Positions 37,076 to 44,808 of a stretch of 64,000 nucleotides of DNA are shown piece after piece. Every line of letters starts with the position of its first letter. The first letter of the stretch is position 1. This stretch comes from Mycobacterium asiaticum (lineage in GTDB: Bacteria; Actinomycetota; Actinomycetes; Mycobacteriales; Mycobacteriaceae). The stretch spans positions 62,001 through 126,000 of the forward strand of contig NZ_LZMH01000037.1 of NCBI RefSeq assembly GCF_001673635.1, written 5' to 3'. A program made the translations under genes and the position numbers. A model generated the notes under the pieces. The model saw only the letters and a list, made by a program, of their open reading frames with translations. It searched no databases and was not told the origin of the DNA.

Positions 37076-37620
37076 TGAACGCGGAGGGTCAGCTGTCTGA
37101 CCTCGGATATACGGTGGCACCCATGGAACAGGGTGCGGAGTTGGTGGTGGGCCGGGCTCTGGTGGTCGTTGTCGACGACCGCACCGCGCACGGCGACGAG
37201 GACCACAGCGGCCCGTTGGTCACCGAACTGCTCACCGAGGCCGGCTTCGTGGTCGACGGCGTGGTGGCGGTCGAGGCCGACGAGGTCGAGATCCGCAACG
37301 CGCTGAACACCGCGGTGATCGGCGGGGTGGACTTGGTGGTGTCGGTCGGCGGCACCGGGGTGACGCCGCGCGACGTCACTCCCGAGGCCACCCGCGAAAT
37401 CTTGGACCGGGAGATCCTGGGCATTGCCGAGGCCATCCGTGGCTCCGGCCTGTCCGCGGGCATCACGGACGCGGGCCTGTCGCGCGGGCTGGCTGGTGTC
37501 TCGGGCAGCACGCTGGTGGTGAACCTGGCCGGCTCCCGCTACGCCGTGCGCGACGGGATGGCCACGCTGAATCCGCTGGCCGCCTATATCATCGGGCAGC
37601 TGTCCAGCCTGGAGATCTGA
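37075..37620 (+). CDS. moaB2: Molybdenum cofactor biosynthesis protein MoaB2 (MogA/MoaB family)
   Basis: This 181-residue protein shows ALVVVVDDRTAHGDEDHSGPLVTELL, VVSVGGTGVTPRDVTPEATREIL (the MPT-binding GGTG loop) and LAGVSGSTLVVNLAGSRYAVRDGM. The family adenylylates molybdopterin before metal insertion. The ATG shares its A with the pepD TGA stop. It closes the mprA-mprB-pepD-moaB2 operon, a conserved arrangement, so its expression follows envelope stress; whether it serves cofactor synthesis or another role there is open. ATG 37123 (MEQGAELVV) is a possible shorter start. Confidence 0.93.
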   Translation: MNAEGQLSDLGYTVAPMEQGAELVVGRALVVVVDDRTAHGDEDHSGPLVTELLTEAGFVVDGVVAVEADEVEIRNALNTAVIGGVDLVVSVGGTGVTPRDVTPEATREILDREILGIAEAIRGSGLSAGITDAGLSRGLAGVSGSTLVVNLAGSRYAVRDGMATLNPLAAYIIGQLSSLEI

Positions 37621-37628
37621 CTCCGAAG

Positions 37629-38090
37629 CTAGGCGTCGGCGCGCGGCCCGTAGTTGGGTGGCGGTGAAACCTCGGGCGCTTCGTGGGAGCCGTGCTTTCC
37701 GGTGGAGGAATCGCCGTTGGTCTGGGCGAGCAGGTCGCGGATCTCTTGCAGCAGGACCACCTGCGCGTCGTCGGCCTGTTCGACCTCGCCCTGCTTGCGC
37801 ATCCTGCTGTACGGCAATACGACCAGGAAGTACACCACCGCCGCGACCAGCAGAAAGTTGATCGCCGCCGCGAGCACCACGTTGAGGTTGATGTAGAAGG
37901 CGCCGGCAACGTGAATGTTCAGGGCGCCGATATTCGGATCTTTGCCAACACCGATCGAACTGACCAGCGGCTTGATGATGCTGTCGGTGAAGGCCGTGAC
38001 CAACGCCGTGAACGCCGTACCGATGACCACCGCGACGGACAGGTCGACGATATTGCCCCGCGAGAGAAACTCCTTGAACCCTTTGAGCAT
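37629..38090 (-). CDS. mscL: Large-conductance mechanosensitive channel
   Basis: This 153-residue pentameric channel protein opens under membrane tension to release osmolytes. It has the amphipathic N-terminus [17 protein letters not shown], the pore helix [21 protein letters not shown], a periplasmic loop ([17 protein letters not shown]), the outer helix [26 protein letters not shown], and a C-terminal coiled bundle region ([11 protein letters not shown]). It is very close to the M. tuberculosis channel of 151 residues. It converges on moaB2 with an eight-base gap. The horizontally acquired Rv0986-0988 block that follows in H37Rv is absent. Confidence 0.97.
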   Translation of the reverse strand: MLKGFKEFLSRGNIVDLSVAVVIGTAFTALVTAFTDSIIKPLVSSIGVGKDPNIGALNIHVAGAFYINLNVVLAAAINFLLVAAVVYFLVVLPYSRMRKQGEVEQADDAQVVLLQEIRDLLAQTNGDSSTGKHGSHEAPEVSPPPNYGPRADA

Positions 38091-38156
38091 GAGGACGTCC
38101 CTTCCTGGACTGGACCGAGTTTGCTATCGGTCACGTGCCCAACGGTGGCAACGCGC

Positions 38157-38825
38157 TCAATGCAAGGTCAACGTCACCGCCTGACCCAGCGCCGAGCCCG
38201 CCACCGTGTTCGCCACGCGCGCCGGCAGCGCAACCAACACTACGCGGTCACCCTCGCTGGACTGCAGCCTTGACTTGGCCGACACGAGCACCACGATTGC
38301 GTCGGTGGCGATGACCCTGCTCACCGCGGGTGCCAACGGCTGCGGTTCGTTGGCAGGCGCGGCAAGCACATCGACCACGTCGCCGACCCGGATCAAGTCG
38401 ACGAGCGCGTCGTCGGTCAGATGCAGCGGCACGATCCGTGCGCCGGGCCCGGCGGTGGACTCGGCCAGCCGGCTGTTGAGCAGTCGGACGTCGGTGAAGA
38501 CCTCGCCGCGGCGGGTCGCGCCGGCCAGCGTCGCGCCGAGCACCGCGTGCGGGTCCGCTTGGGAGCCGTCGGGAACCGTTGTGGCCAAACGGCTTTCGAC
38601 TCGCACGTCAGCGGCGGTGAGTGCGGTACCCGGCCCGAGGTCGCGCGCGGCGACCAGCACGTCGACGCGATCGCCTTCCGGATTGGACCGCAGCGCGGCA
38701 ACACCGGCCAAGACGACGAGTCCGCCGGCGGCCACCCGTCGGGCCAGTAAGGTCCGGGTCCAGTCCGGACGCCATACCGTCGAGATACGGCTGAGCAGCG
38801 ACGGATTCAGCGTCGGTTCACGCAC
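38157..38825 (-). CDS. SAF-domain membrane protein (Rv0990c-like)
   Basis: This 222-residue protein has an N-terminal membrane segment (RRVAAGGLVVLAGVAALRS) and an SAF-like extracytoplasmic domain (VDVLVAARDLGPGTALTAADVRVESRLATTV in two parts, GARIVPLHLTDDALVDLIRVGDVVDVLA). SAF domains occur in CpaB/RcpC pilus assembly proteins and in flagellar chaperones, where they bind envelope glycans; no pilus genes are nearby. GTG 38825 (MREPTLNPSLLSRI) is chosen because homology begins about there. It lies 66 bases beyond the stop-to-start interval of the chaperone gene upstream on the same strand. Function unknown. Confidence 0.82.
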   Translation of the reverse strand: MREPTLNPSLLSRISTVWRPDWTRTLLARRVAAGGLVVLAGVAALRSNPEGDRVDVLVAARDLGPGTALTAADVRVESRLATTVPDGSQADPHAVLGATLAGATRRGEVFTDVRLLNSRLAESTAGPGARIVPLHLTDDALVDLIRVGDVVDVLAAPANEPQPLAPAVSRVIATDAIVVLVSAKSRLQSSEGDRVVLVALPARVANTVAGSALGQAVTLTLH

Positions 38826-38890
38826 GCGGTCACCGTAGGCACAGTGGACCGTCGATTGCTGCCGGCCGAAGGAAGTGTGTGGATAACCGC

Positions 38891-39217
38891 TTAGGTGGAC
38901 GCGGCGGCGGTGGCGGAGGCGGTCTTCTCGCTCGAGCCGGACGATTTGCTGTCGCTCGAGCTCGAACTCGAACCGGAGCCGGAGTCGCCCGAGGACGAGC
39001 CGTTGGTCGAGCTGCTCTCTTTCTTGCCGTTCTTGCCGGATTCGCGGCTGTCGGTGCGGTAGAAACCGCTGCCCTTGAATACGACTCCGACCGAGTTGAA
39101 GAGCTTGCGCAGCCGACCGGAGCACTGTTCGCAGGTGGTCAGCGCGTCATCGGTGAAGGCCTGCACCTTGTCGAAGCGGTGGCCGCATTCGGTGCACGCG
39201 TAGCTGTACGTCGGCAC
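38891..39217 (-). CDS. ruc: Redox-regulated zinc chaperone Ruc (FmdB zinc ribbon)
   Basis: This 108-residue protein has an N-terminal FmdB-type zinc ribbon with two Cys pairs (YACTECGHRF and TTCEQCSGRL) and a disordered C-terminal half of Ser, Gly and Lys (SSSTNGSSSGDSGSGSSS and onward). M. tuberculosis Rv0991c of the same design was shown to be a chaperone activated by oxidation, co-operating with Hsp70. The cysteines needed for zinc and redox switching are all present. Upstream, the gap to the cyclo-ligase stop is 71 bases. Start ATG gives MPTYSYACTECG. Confidence 0.92.
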   Translation of the reverse strand: MPTYSYACTECGHRFDKVQAFTDDALTTCEQCSGRLRKLFNSVGVVFKGSGFYRTDSRESGKNGKKESSSTNGSSSGDSGSGSSSSSSDSKSSGSSEKTASATAAAST

Positions 39218-39288
39218 AAAAACCTCCGGTGGTCATCAAGTCTGACTTAGCACTCTACCGTCTCAAGTGCTAGAACCGCCACGTGACG

Positions 39289-39885
39289 TCACTCATTCCC
39301 GATCGGCAGGGCGATTAATCCTCGTCCCGGAGTGAGCGCGTGTGTCATCGGCACATCGTGTGGCTCGCTGGGCAACTCGTCGACCAGCTCATCGTCGCGC
39401 ACCACTGCGACCAATCGCGCGCGCGGGTCGCGGGCGGCCAGCGACCGGTCGTAGAAGCCGCGACCGCGGCCCAGCCGCACGCCGCGGCGGTCGACCGCCA
39501 AAGCTGGTACCAGTGCCAGGCTGGCCTCGCCCAGGGCCGCTCCCGGCAGCCAGGGCGGGGCCGGCTCGAGCAACCCCCACTGCGCTGACACCAGCCCGCC
39601 CGGTCGGTATTCGGCCCACTGCAACGGCAACGGCGTGTCGTCGACCGAGGTGCGGGCAATCGGCAGCAGCACCCGGCCCGCGCGGCGCAGCAACGCGTCG
39701 AGCATGTCGAGCGAGCCGGGCTCCGAGCCCACCGGCACGTAAGCGCAGACGGTGCTGTGCGGGTCTACCAGCTGCTCCAGGTGGTGAATGAGCTTGGCGG
39801 CGTCGACGGCGCGCACGTCGTCGGGTATTCGGCGCCGGGCCGCCGCGAGCCTTTCCCGCAATGCGGCCTTGCTTGCGGTGCCCAT
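39289..39885 (-). CDS. 5-formyltetrahydrofolate cyclo-ligase
   Basis: This 198-residue enzyme converts 5-formyl-THF to 5,10-methenyl-THF with ATP. It has the basic N-terminus SKAALRERLAAARRRIPDD, TVCAYVPVGSEPGSLDMLDALL, LVPALAVDRRGVRLGRGRGFYDRSLA (substrate and ATP loop GxGxGFYDR) and DVPMTHALTPGRGLIAL. ATG 39885 (MGTASKAAL) is used; the frame runs much further upstream against galU without homology. It is divergent from galU. In folate salvage it would feed the purine enzymes PurN and PurH also encoded in this window. Confidence 0.93.
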   Translation of the reverse strand: MGTASKAALRERLAAARRRIPDDVRAVDAAKLIHHLEQLVDPHSTVCAYVPVGSEPGSLDMLDALLRRAGRVLLPIARTSVDDTPLPLQWAEYRPGGLVSAQWGLLEPAPPWLPGAALGEASLALVPALAVDRRGVRLGRGRGFYDRSLAARDPRARLVAVVRDDELVDELPSEPHDVPMTHALTPGRGLIALPIGNE

Positions 39886-39973
39886 GGGGTCAACGATGAC
39901 AGACCCGGGCCGGACCCTCGTTTTCAACGCCGAACAATGGTTACCCAGCCGGTGAGAGATATGGTGTGAATCG

Positions 39974-40891
39974 ATGTCAAACCCCTCAGCCTCACGAGCT
40001 CCGGTCCCGTTCACGGCGATCGTCCCTGCCGCTGGCCTCGGCACGCGTTTTCTGCCCGCGACCAAGACGGTGCCCAAAGAGCTGCTGCCCGTGGTCGACA
40101 CGCCCGGCATCGAACTGGTCGCCGCGGAGGCGGCCGAAGCCGGTGCCGAGCGTCTGGTGATCATCACCTCCGAAGGCAAGGACGGCGTCGTCGCGCACTT
40201 CGTCGAGGACCTGGTGCTGGAGGGCACGCTCGAGGCCCGCGGGAAAAAAGCCATGCTGGCCAAGGTCCGGCGCGCTCCCGCGCTGATCAAGGTCGAATCC
40301 GTCGTGCAGGCCGAACCGCTCGGGCTGGGGCACGCGATCAGCTGTGTGGAGCCCACCCTGGCCGCGGACGAGACCGCCGTGATGGTGCTGCTGCCCGACG
40401 ACCTGGTGCAGCCGACCGGCGTGCTGGAGACGATGTCGCAGGTGCGCGCCGAGCGCGGCGGCACGGTGTTGTGCGCCATCGAGGTGCCCCCGGAGGACAT
40501 CAGTGCCTACGGCGTCTTCGACGTCGAACCGCTTCCCGACGGCGGTGACGACGTCTTGCGAGTCAAGGGAATGGTCGAAAAGCCCAAGGCCGCCGACGCC
40601 CCTTCGCCGTATGCGGCGGCCGGACGCTACGTGCTCGACCGCGCCATTTTCGACGCGCTGCGCCGCATCGACCGCGGCGCCGGCGGTGAAGTACAGCTCA
40701 CCGACGCCATTGCGCTGCTGATATCCGAGGGTCATCCGGTCCATGTGGTCGTGCACCGCGGATCCCGACACGACTTGGGAAATCCCGGCGGCTACCTCAA
40801 GGCTGCGGTTGACTTTGCATTGGATCGTGACGACTACGGCCCGGAATTGCGGCGGTGGTTGGTAGCGCGATTGGGCCTGACCGAACAGTAG
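39974..40891 (+). CDS. galU: UTP-glucose-1-phosphate uridylyltransferase
   Basis: This 305-residue nucleotidyltransferase makes UDP-glucose for glycogen, trehalose and cell-wall glycan synthesis. It shows the sugar-nucleotide signature AAGLGTRFLPATKTVPKELLPV, IVIITSEGKDGVV-like LVIITSEGKDGVVAHF, MVLLPDDLVQPTG (metal Asp), AAGRYVLDRAIFDAL and GGEVQLTDAIALL. A -10-like TATGGT (39960-39965) lies eight bases before the ATG, suggesting a leaderless transcript. It is followed by moeA1 (48-base gap), a gene order shared with Corynebacterium. Confidence 0.96.
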   Translation: MSNPSASRAPVPFTAIVPAAGLGTRFLPATKTVPKELLPVVDTPGIELVAAEAAEAGAERLVIITSEGKDGVVAHFVEDLVLEGTLEARGKKAMLAKVRRAPALIKVESVVQAEPLGLGHAISCVEPTLAADETAVMVLLPDDLVQPTGVLETMSQVRAERGGTVLCAIEVPPEDISAYGVFDVEPLPDGGDDVLRVKGMVEKPKAADAPSPYAAAGRYVLDRAIFDALRRIDRGAGGEVQLTDAIALLISEGHPVHVVVHRGSRHDLGNPGGYLKAAVDFALDRDDYGPELRRWLVARLGLTEQ

Positions 40892-40939
40892 CCGGCACGC
40901 CGGCGTCGGGTTCGGGCCCGCACGGCAGGAAGGCGCACG

Positions 40940-42220
40940 GTGCGTTCTGTAGAAGAGCAACAGGCCCGGATATCGGCCGCCGCGGTGGCCCCGAGGCCGA
41001 TCAAGGTTGCCATAGCCGAAGCGCAGGGACTGTTGTGCGCCGAGGAAGTCGTGACCGAACGACCGCTACCCGGGTTCGACCAGGCCGCTATCGACGGCTA
41101 CGCGGTGCGCAGCGTCGACGTCCTGGGTGTGGGTGATGCGGGCACGCTCGAAGCGGTCGCCGATGACGGTGGTGTCGAGGGTCGCGACGGGGTGGTTCTG
41201 CCGGTGATGGGAACCATCGAGGCCGGCGCGCGCACGCCCAGCAGGCTGCAGCCACGCCAGGCCGCCCGCGTGCAGACCGGCGCGCCGCTGCCGACGCTGG
41301 CCGACGCGGTGCTGCCGCTGCGCTGGACCGATGGCGGGATGAATCGGGTCCGGATCCTGCGCGGGGCGCCGTCGGGCGCGTATGTCCGACGCGCCGGCGA
41401 CGACGTGCAACCGGGTGATGTCGCAGTGCGGTCGGGGACGATCATCGGCGCCGCCCAGGTGGGGCTGCTGGCCGCGGTCGGCCGGGAACGGGTGTTGGTG
41501 CATCCGCGTCCACGGGTATCGGTGATGGCCGTCGGCGGTGAGCTGGTGGACATCTCCCGCAACCCGGGCAATGGCCAGGTGTACGACGTCAACTCCTACG
41601 CGCTGGCGGCGGCCGCGCGCGACGCCGGCGCCGAGGTGAACCGCGTCGGAATCGTCAGCAACGACCCTAGGGAACTCGGCGAGGTCGTCCAGGGACAGCT
41701 GAACCGGGCCGAGGTGCTGGTGATCGCGGGCGGGGTTGGCGGCGCGGCGGCCGAGGCGGTCCGGGCGGTGCTTTCCGAACTCGGCGATATGGAAGTGGTG
41801 CGGGTCGCGATGCACCCGGGCTCGGTTCAGGGCTTCGGGCAGCTGGGCCGCGATGGTGTGCCCACTTTCCTGTTACCGGCCAACCCGGTGAGCGCGCTGG
41901 TGGTCTTCGAGGTGATGGTCCGGCCGCTGATCCGGCTGTCGCTGGGCAAGCGTCATCCGATGCGGCGGATCGTGCAGGCCCGCACGCTGTCGCCGATCAC
42001 CTCGGTCGCCGGGCGCAAGGGGTACCTGCGCGGCCAGCTGATGCGGGATCAGGAGAGCGGCGAATACCTGGTGCAGGCCCTGGGCGGGGCGCCGGGGGCG
42101 TCGTCGCATCTGTTGGCCACCCTTGCCGAGGCGAACTGTCTGGTCGTGGTTCCCAGTGGCGCGGAACAGATTCGCACGGGCGAGATCGTCGACGTTGCCT
42201 TCCTGGCTCAGCATGGCTGA
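40940..42220 (+). CDS. moeA1: MoeA-family protein MoeA1, probable gephyrin-like Glp
   Basis: This 426-residue protein has the four MoeA/gephyrin domains: PGFDQAAIDGYAVRSVDV (domain I/II entry), TGAPLPTLADAVLPLRWTD, the MPT-binding loop region VMAVGGELVDISRNPGNGQVYDVNSY and IAGGVGGAAAEAVRAVL, and FLLPANPVSALVVFEVMVRPL with a C-terminal beta domain. In Corynebacterium glutamicum the orthologue next to galU and rimJ (Glp) binds FtsZ and the membrane receptor GlpR, rather than acting chiefly in molybdenum cofactor synthesis. Here glpR lies two genes downstream. The VIAGGVGGAAAEAV stretch departs from the usual GGTSxG, consistent with loss of enzymatic use (inference). GTG start after GGAAGG. Confidence 0.93.
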   Translation: MRSVEEQQARISAAAVAPRPIKVAIAEAQGLLCAEEVVTERPLPGFDQAAIDGYAVRSVDVLGVGDAGTLEAVADDGGVEGRDGVVLPVMGTIEAGARTPSRLQPRQAARVQTGAPLPTLADAVLPLRWTDGGMNRVRILRGAPSGAYVRRAGDDVQPGDVAVRSGTIIGAAQVGLLAAVGRERVLVHPRPRVSVMAVGGELVDISRNPGNGQVYDVNSYALAAAARDAGAEVNRVGIVSNDPRELGEVVQGQLNRAEVLVIAGGVGGAAAEAVRAVLSELGDMEVVRVAMHPGSVQGFGQLGRDGVPTFLLPANPVSALVVFEVMVRPLIRLSLGKRHPMRRIVQARTLSPITSVAGRKGYLRGQLMRDQESGEYLVQALGGAPGASSHLLATLAEANCLVVVPSGAEQIRTGEIVDVAFLAQHG

Positions 42221-42235
42221 GCCCGCCTTGGTCTC

Positions 42236-42889
42236 GTGAATCTGTTGCGGTCCAGCTCCCGGCATCCCGGCTGGCCGATGAGCGTGGGACCGCTGCGTGT
42301 CGACGCCGGGGTCATCCGGTTGCGGCCGGCCCGGATGCGCGACGGGGCTCAGTGGAGCCGCATCCGGCTGGCCGACCGCGCGCTGCTGGAGCCGTGGGAG
42401 CCCAGCGCCGACGGCGACTGGACCATGCGGCATACGGTGGCCGCGTGGCCGGCGGTGTGCTCTGGGTTGCGCGCCGAGGCGCGCAAGGGCCGGATGCTGC
42501 CGTTCGTGATCGAACTGGACGGACAGTTCTGTGGGCAACTCACCATCGGCAACGTCACCCACGGCGCGTTGCGTTCGGCCTGGATCGGCTACTGGGTCTC
42601 CAGCGAGTGCACCGGCGGCGGGGTGGCCACCGGCGCCGTGGCGCTCGGGGTCGACCACTGCTTCGGGCCGGTGATGCTGCACCGGGTCGAGGCCACGGTT
42701 CGGCCGGAGAATGCGGCCAGTCGCGCGGTGCTTGCCAAGGCCGGGTTCCGCGAGGAAGGGCTGTTGCGCCGTTACCTGGAGGTGGACCGGGCCTGGCGGG
42801 ACCACTTACTGGTGGGGCTGACCGTCGAAGAGGTCTACGGCTCGGTGGCGTCGACGCTGGTCCGTGCCGGACGCGCTAGCTGGGTCTGA
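42236..42889 (+). CDS. rimJ: GNAT acetyltransferase, RimJ-like
   Basis: This 217-residue GNAT protein shows IRLRPARMRDGAQWSRIRLADRALLEPWEP-type N-terminal beta strands, PFVIELDGQFCGQLTIGNV, the acetyl-CoA loop region WIGYWVSSECTGGGVATGAVALGVDH, and RVEATVRPENAASRAVLAKAGFREEGLLRRYL in two parts. RimJ acetylates the N-terminus of ribosomal protein S5 in E. coli; in actinobacteria the target is not certain. GTG 42236 lies 15 bases after the moeA1 stop, so it is in the galU-moeA1 transcript. ATG 42278 (MSVGPLRV) is an alternative start. H37Rv Rv0995 is slightly shorter (203). Confidence 0.9.
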   Translation: MNLLRSSSRHPGWPMSVGPLRVDAGVIRLRPARMRDGAQWSRIRLADRALLEPWEPSADGDWTMRHTVAAWPAVCSGLRAEARKGRMLPFVIELDGQFCGQLTIGNVTHGALRSAWIGYWVSSECTGGGVATGAVALGVDHCFGPVMLHRVEATVRPENAASRAVLAKAGFREEGLLRRYLEVDRAWRDHLLVGLTVEEVYGSVASTLVRAGRASWV

Positions 42890-43199
42890 TCTTCCGGGGT
42901 ATGTGGCCGCGCGGCGTAAAACTGCGTGCCACTGCGTCGAGTGTCACGCCATCGCGACGCTCGACGCTGACGGCCACTCTGGGGTGACGCTCGGCGTAAG
43001 CGGTGGTCGATTGGTCGCGCCCGGGACGCGCCATCTTGAGGAAACCGAAATAAAAGTGTGGCTAGCGTGACATATGTGGCGTGTGATGCTTGGAAAAGCG
43101 AAATTACAGGTGTGTAATTGCCCTGGTCGCAGTGACCGGGCCCGCGCTGGCCAAAGATGAGGCCTCGCGGGGGAGCGGAACCGAAGAGAGCAGGTCATC
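42890..43199. other. Intergenic region before glpR
   Basis: About 310 bases carry no convincing gene. One 68-codon open frame (42864-43070) has an atypical Cys/His-rich composition and no homology I recognise. The segment 43030-43120 is notably less GC-rich than its surroundings (AGGAAACCGAAATAAAAGTG, then a TAGCGT at 43063-43068 that could be a -10), so the glpR promoter is probably here, leaving a long leader of about 125 bases. An AGCAGG lies before the glpR ATG. Confidence 0.4.
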
Positions 43200-44291
43200 A
43201 TGCCAAGCATCCCGCAGTCGTTGTTGTGGATCTCGCTTGTGGTGCTGTGGCTGTTCGTGCTGGTACCCATGCTGATCAGCAAGCGAGACGCGGTCCGGCG
43301 CACCAGCGACGTTGCGCTGGCGACCAGGGTGCTCAACGGTGGTGCGAGCTCCCGTCTGCTCAAGCGGTCCGGGCCCGCGGCCGGGCACCGCAGCGATCCG
43401 GACTGGAAGCCCGAGGAGGAGTGGGAGACCGAGCCGATCGACGCGCCGTTCGCCGACGCCGACAAAGACCACGATCAGGACATGCCGGTCCTCGAGGACG
43501 AGGACACCGACGTGGTGATGCGGCGCCGTTCGGTGATCACCGCAATGGCCAAGGCGGACAAGGGTGTTGAGATTGCCGACGAGCCCGACTACCTCGACGT
43601 CGACGTGATCGACGAGGACGCCGCCGCGCTGCCGGTGGGGGCCAGCGCGCAGGCGGAGCAACCCGAGGTTGCCGCCGTCGAGGCTGTTGCGGAAGAGGCC
43701 GAGCCGGAAGCTTCAGAAGCCCGTGCCGAAGATGACGACGAACTGGACGAGGACGAATACGAATACGTCGAGGACTCTTCGGGTTTGGAGCCCGAGGAAG
43801 ACGACGAGCTGGACGATCACGACGCTCCGCCGGCCTACGCGTCGGGGGTCAATCGGCGTCGCCGGTACGACAACAAGACCGCCGCGGCCGTCAGTGCACG
43901 CAAGTACGCCTTCCGCAGGAAGGTGCTGACGGTGATGGCGGTGGTGCTGGTGGGTTCGGCCATCGCGGCCTTCGAGGTGACTCCACAAGCCTGGTGGCTG
44001 TGCGGCACCGCGACGACGATCACACTGTTCTACCTGTTCTACCTGCGTCGGCAGACGCGGATCGAGGAGAAGGTGCGTCGTCGCCGGATGCAGCGGATGG
44101 CTCGCGCGCGGCTCGGGGTGGAGAACACCGAGGACCGCGAATACGACCTGGTGCCGTCGCGGTTGCGCCGCCCGGGAGCGGTGGTGCTGGAGATCGACGA
44201 CGAGGACCCGATCTTCGAGCACCTGGAGTACGCGACGTCCATGCGCCACTACGGCTGGCCGCGTGACCTGCCGCGCGCGGTTGGACAGTAG
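43200..44291 (+). CDS. glpR: Divisome membrane protein GlpR/SepX family
   Basis: This 363-residue protein has an N-terminal membrane helix (LLWISLVVLWLFVLVPMLI) directly followed by SKRDAVRRTSDVALATRVLNGG, the conserved juxtamembrane motif of the family. A long acidic disordered linker comes next (EDEDTDVVMRRRSVI, then DDDELDEDEYEYVED), two C-terminal helices (VLTVMAVVLVGSAIAAFEV, WLCGTATTITLFYLFYL), and a basic then conserved tail. It fits H37Rv Rv0996 and the Corynebacterium GlpR (Streptomyces SepX), the membrane receptor that docks gephyrin-like Glp to FtsZ at division sites. MoeA1 two genes upstream is the likely partner. tRNA-Ala follows. Confidence 0.87.
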   Translation: MPSIPQSLLWISLVVLWLFVLVPMLISKRDAVRRTSDVALATRVLNGGASSRLLKRSGPAAGHRSDPDWKPEEEWETEPIDAPFADADKDHDQDMPVLEDEDTDVVMRRRSVITAMAKADKGVEIADEPDYLDVDVIDEDAAALPVGASAQAEQPEVAAVEAVAEEAEPEASEARAEDDDELDEDEYEYVEDSSGLEPEEDDELDDHDAPPAYASGVNRRRRYDNKTAAAVSARKYAFRRKVLTVMAVVLVGSAIAAFEVTPQAWWLCGTATTITLFYLFYLRRQTRIEEKVRRRRMQRMARARLGVENTEDREYDLVPSRLRRPGAVVLEIDDEDPIFEHLEYATSMRHYGWPRDLPRAVGQ

Positions 44292-44341
44292 TGCACGGTT
44301 CGGTCCTTCGGGGCTACGGCTGGTAGCCTGCTTAGCGATCA

Positions 44342-44414
44342 GGGGCTATGGCGCAGTTGGTAGCGCGACTCGTTCGCATCGAGTAGGTCAGGGGTTCGAA
44401 TCCCCTTAGCTCCA
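44342..44414 (+). tRNA. tRNA-Ala (anticodon CGC)
   Basis: The cloverleaf is complete. The acceptor GGGGCTA pairs with TAGCTCC, including the G3-U70 pair that identifies alanine tRNA. The anticodon stem ACTCG/CGAGT has loop TTCGCAT (anticodon CGC, reading GCG), and the T stem AGGGG/CCCCT has loop TTCGAAT. The discriminator is A, and CCA is not encoded. TAGCCT at 44324-44329 is a possible -10. Its 3' end marks the boundary of the non-syntenic block that runs to about 54.2 kb, as expected of an integration hotspot. Confidence 0.96.
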
Positions 44415-44486
44415 CAAAGTTTGTCCAGGTCAAGCCATATTTCAGCGAGTTCTGCAACCTTATCAACAGCGTATCGGCGACATCGA

Positions 44487-44717
44487 TCAGGTTCGCCGCC
44501 GCGCGCGTGCTGCGAACGCATCGAGTGCGGCGAGTACTTCCGGAGAACGCCACACTCGGTTCCGCGGCCCGCTGGTCGCCTCGATCAGCACTCCTACCTC
44601 CGTGAGCGGGTCGAGATAGCGGTGCGCGTTCGTGGACTGAATGCCTAACTCCTGCGCCGGCAGCGCAGCATTGGCGACTGGGAGGCCTGAGGGCCGTCCG
44701 ACACGCGGTAGCGGCAA
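44487..44717 (-). pseudogene. Fic-family protein fragment (C-terminal winged helix only)
   Basis: The last roughly 60 residues of this 76-codon frame (AQELGIQSTNAHRYLDPLTE, then GVLIEATSGPRNRVWRSPEV and LAALDAFAARARRR) match the C-terminal winged-helix end of Fic AMP-transferase proteins, whose typical ending is a GxxRNRVW..EVLxxLDxFAxRA pattern. The catalytic HPFxxGNGR part is missing: upstream sequence (44718-44780) does not continue the homology. It lies 73 bases beyond tRNA-Ala. I read it as the relic of a larger gene lost when the tRNA-adjacent block was rearranged. A free-standing small DNA-binding protein is less likely. Confidence 0.55.
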
Positions 44718-44780
44718 AGTTGCGAACTGCCGGGCGCTAGCGGGTGCTGCGTCTCGACGGCCCGCAGGGATCGGTCTTCA

Positions 44781-44804
44781 GCAAAACGACGGGGCAACCC
44801 CGTC
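44781..44804 (-). terminator. Intrinsic terminator of the adenylate cyclase gene
   Basis: On the minus strand GACGGGG, loop TTG, CCCCGTC (44804-44788) form a perfect seven-base stem followed by GTTTTGC. This is a stem with a short U-tract, five bases after the cyclase stop codon. It is the only hairpin in the window, apart from the chorismate mutase leader, with the classical U-rich tail; the dispersed GAGCAGACGCA-type hairpins lack one. Confidence 0.65.
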
Positions 44805-44808
44805 AAAG

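Noticed and set aside
42000..42230. Possible frameshift at the moeA1/rimJ junction
   Set aside because: Both reading frames are complete with proper stops and starts; the 15-base gap is normal.
42864..43070. A 68-codon frame after rimJ
   Set aside because: It overlaps the end of rimJ, has no ribosome site or homology, and its composition is unlike neighbouring proteins.
43021..43080. Promoter made of TTGAGG (43036) and TAGCGT (43063) before glpR
   Set aside because: The 21-base spacer is too long for a standard promoter; only the general AT-richer character was noted.
44332..44553. A 73-codon minus-strand frame crossing tRNA-Ala
   Set aside because: It contains the translation of the tRNA complement, a common annotation artefact.
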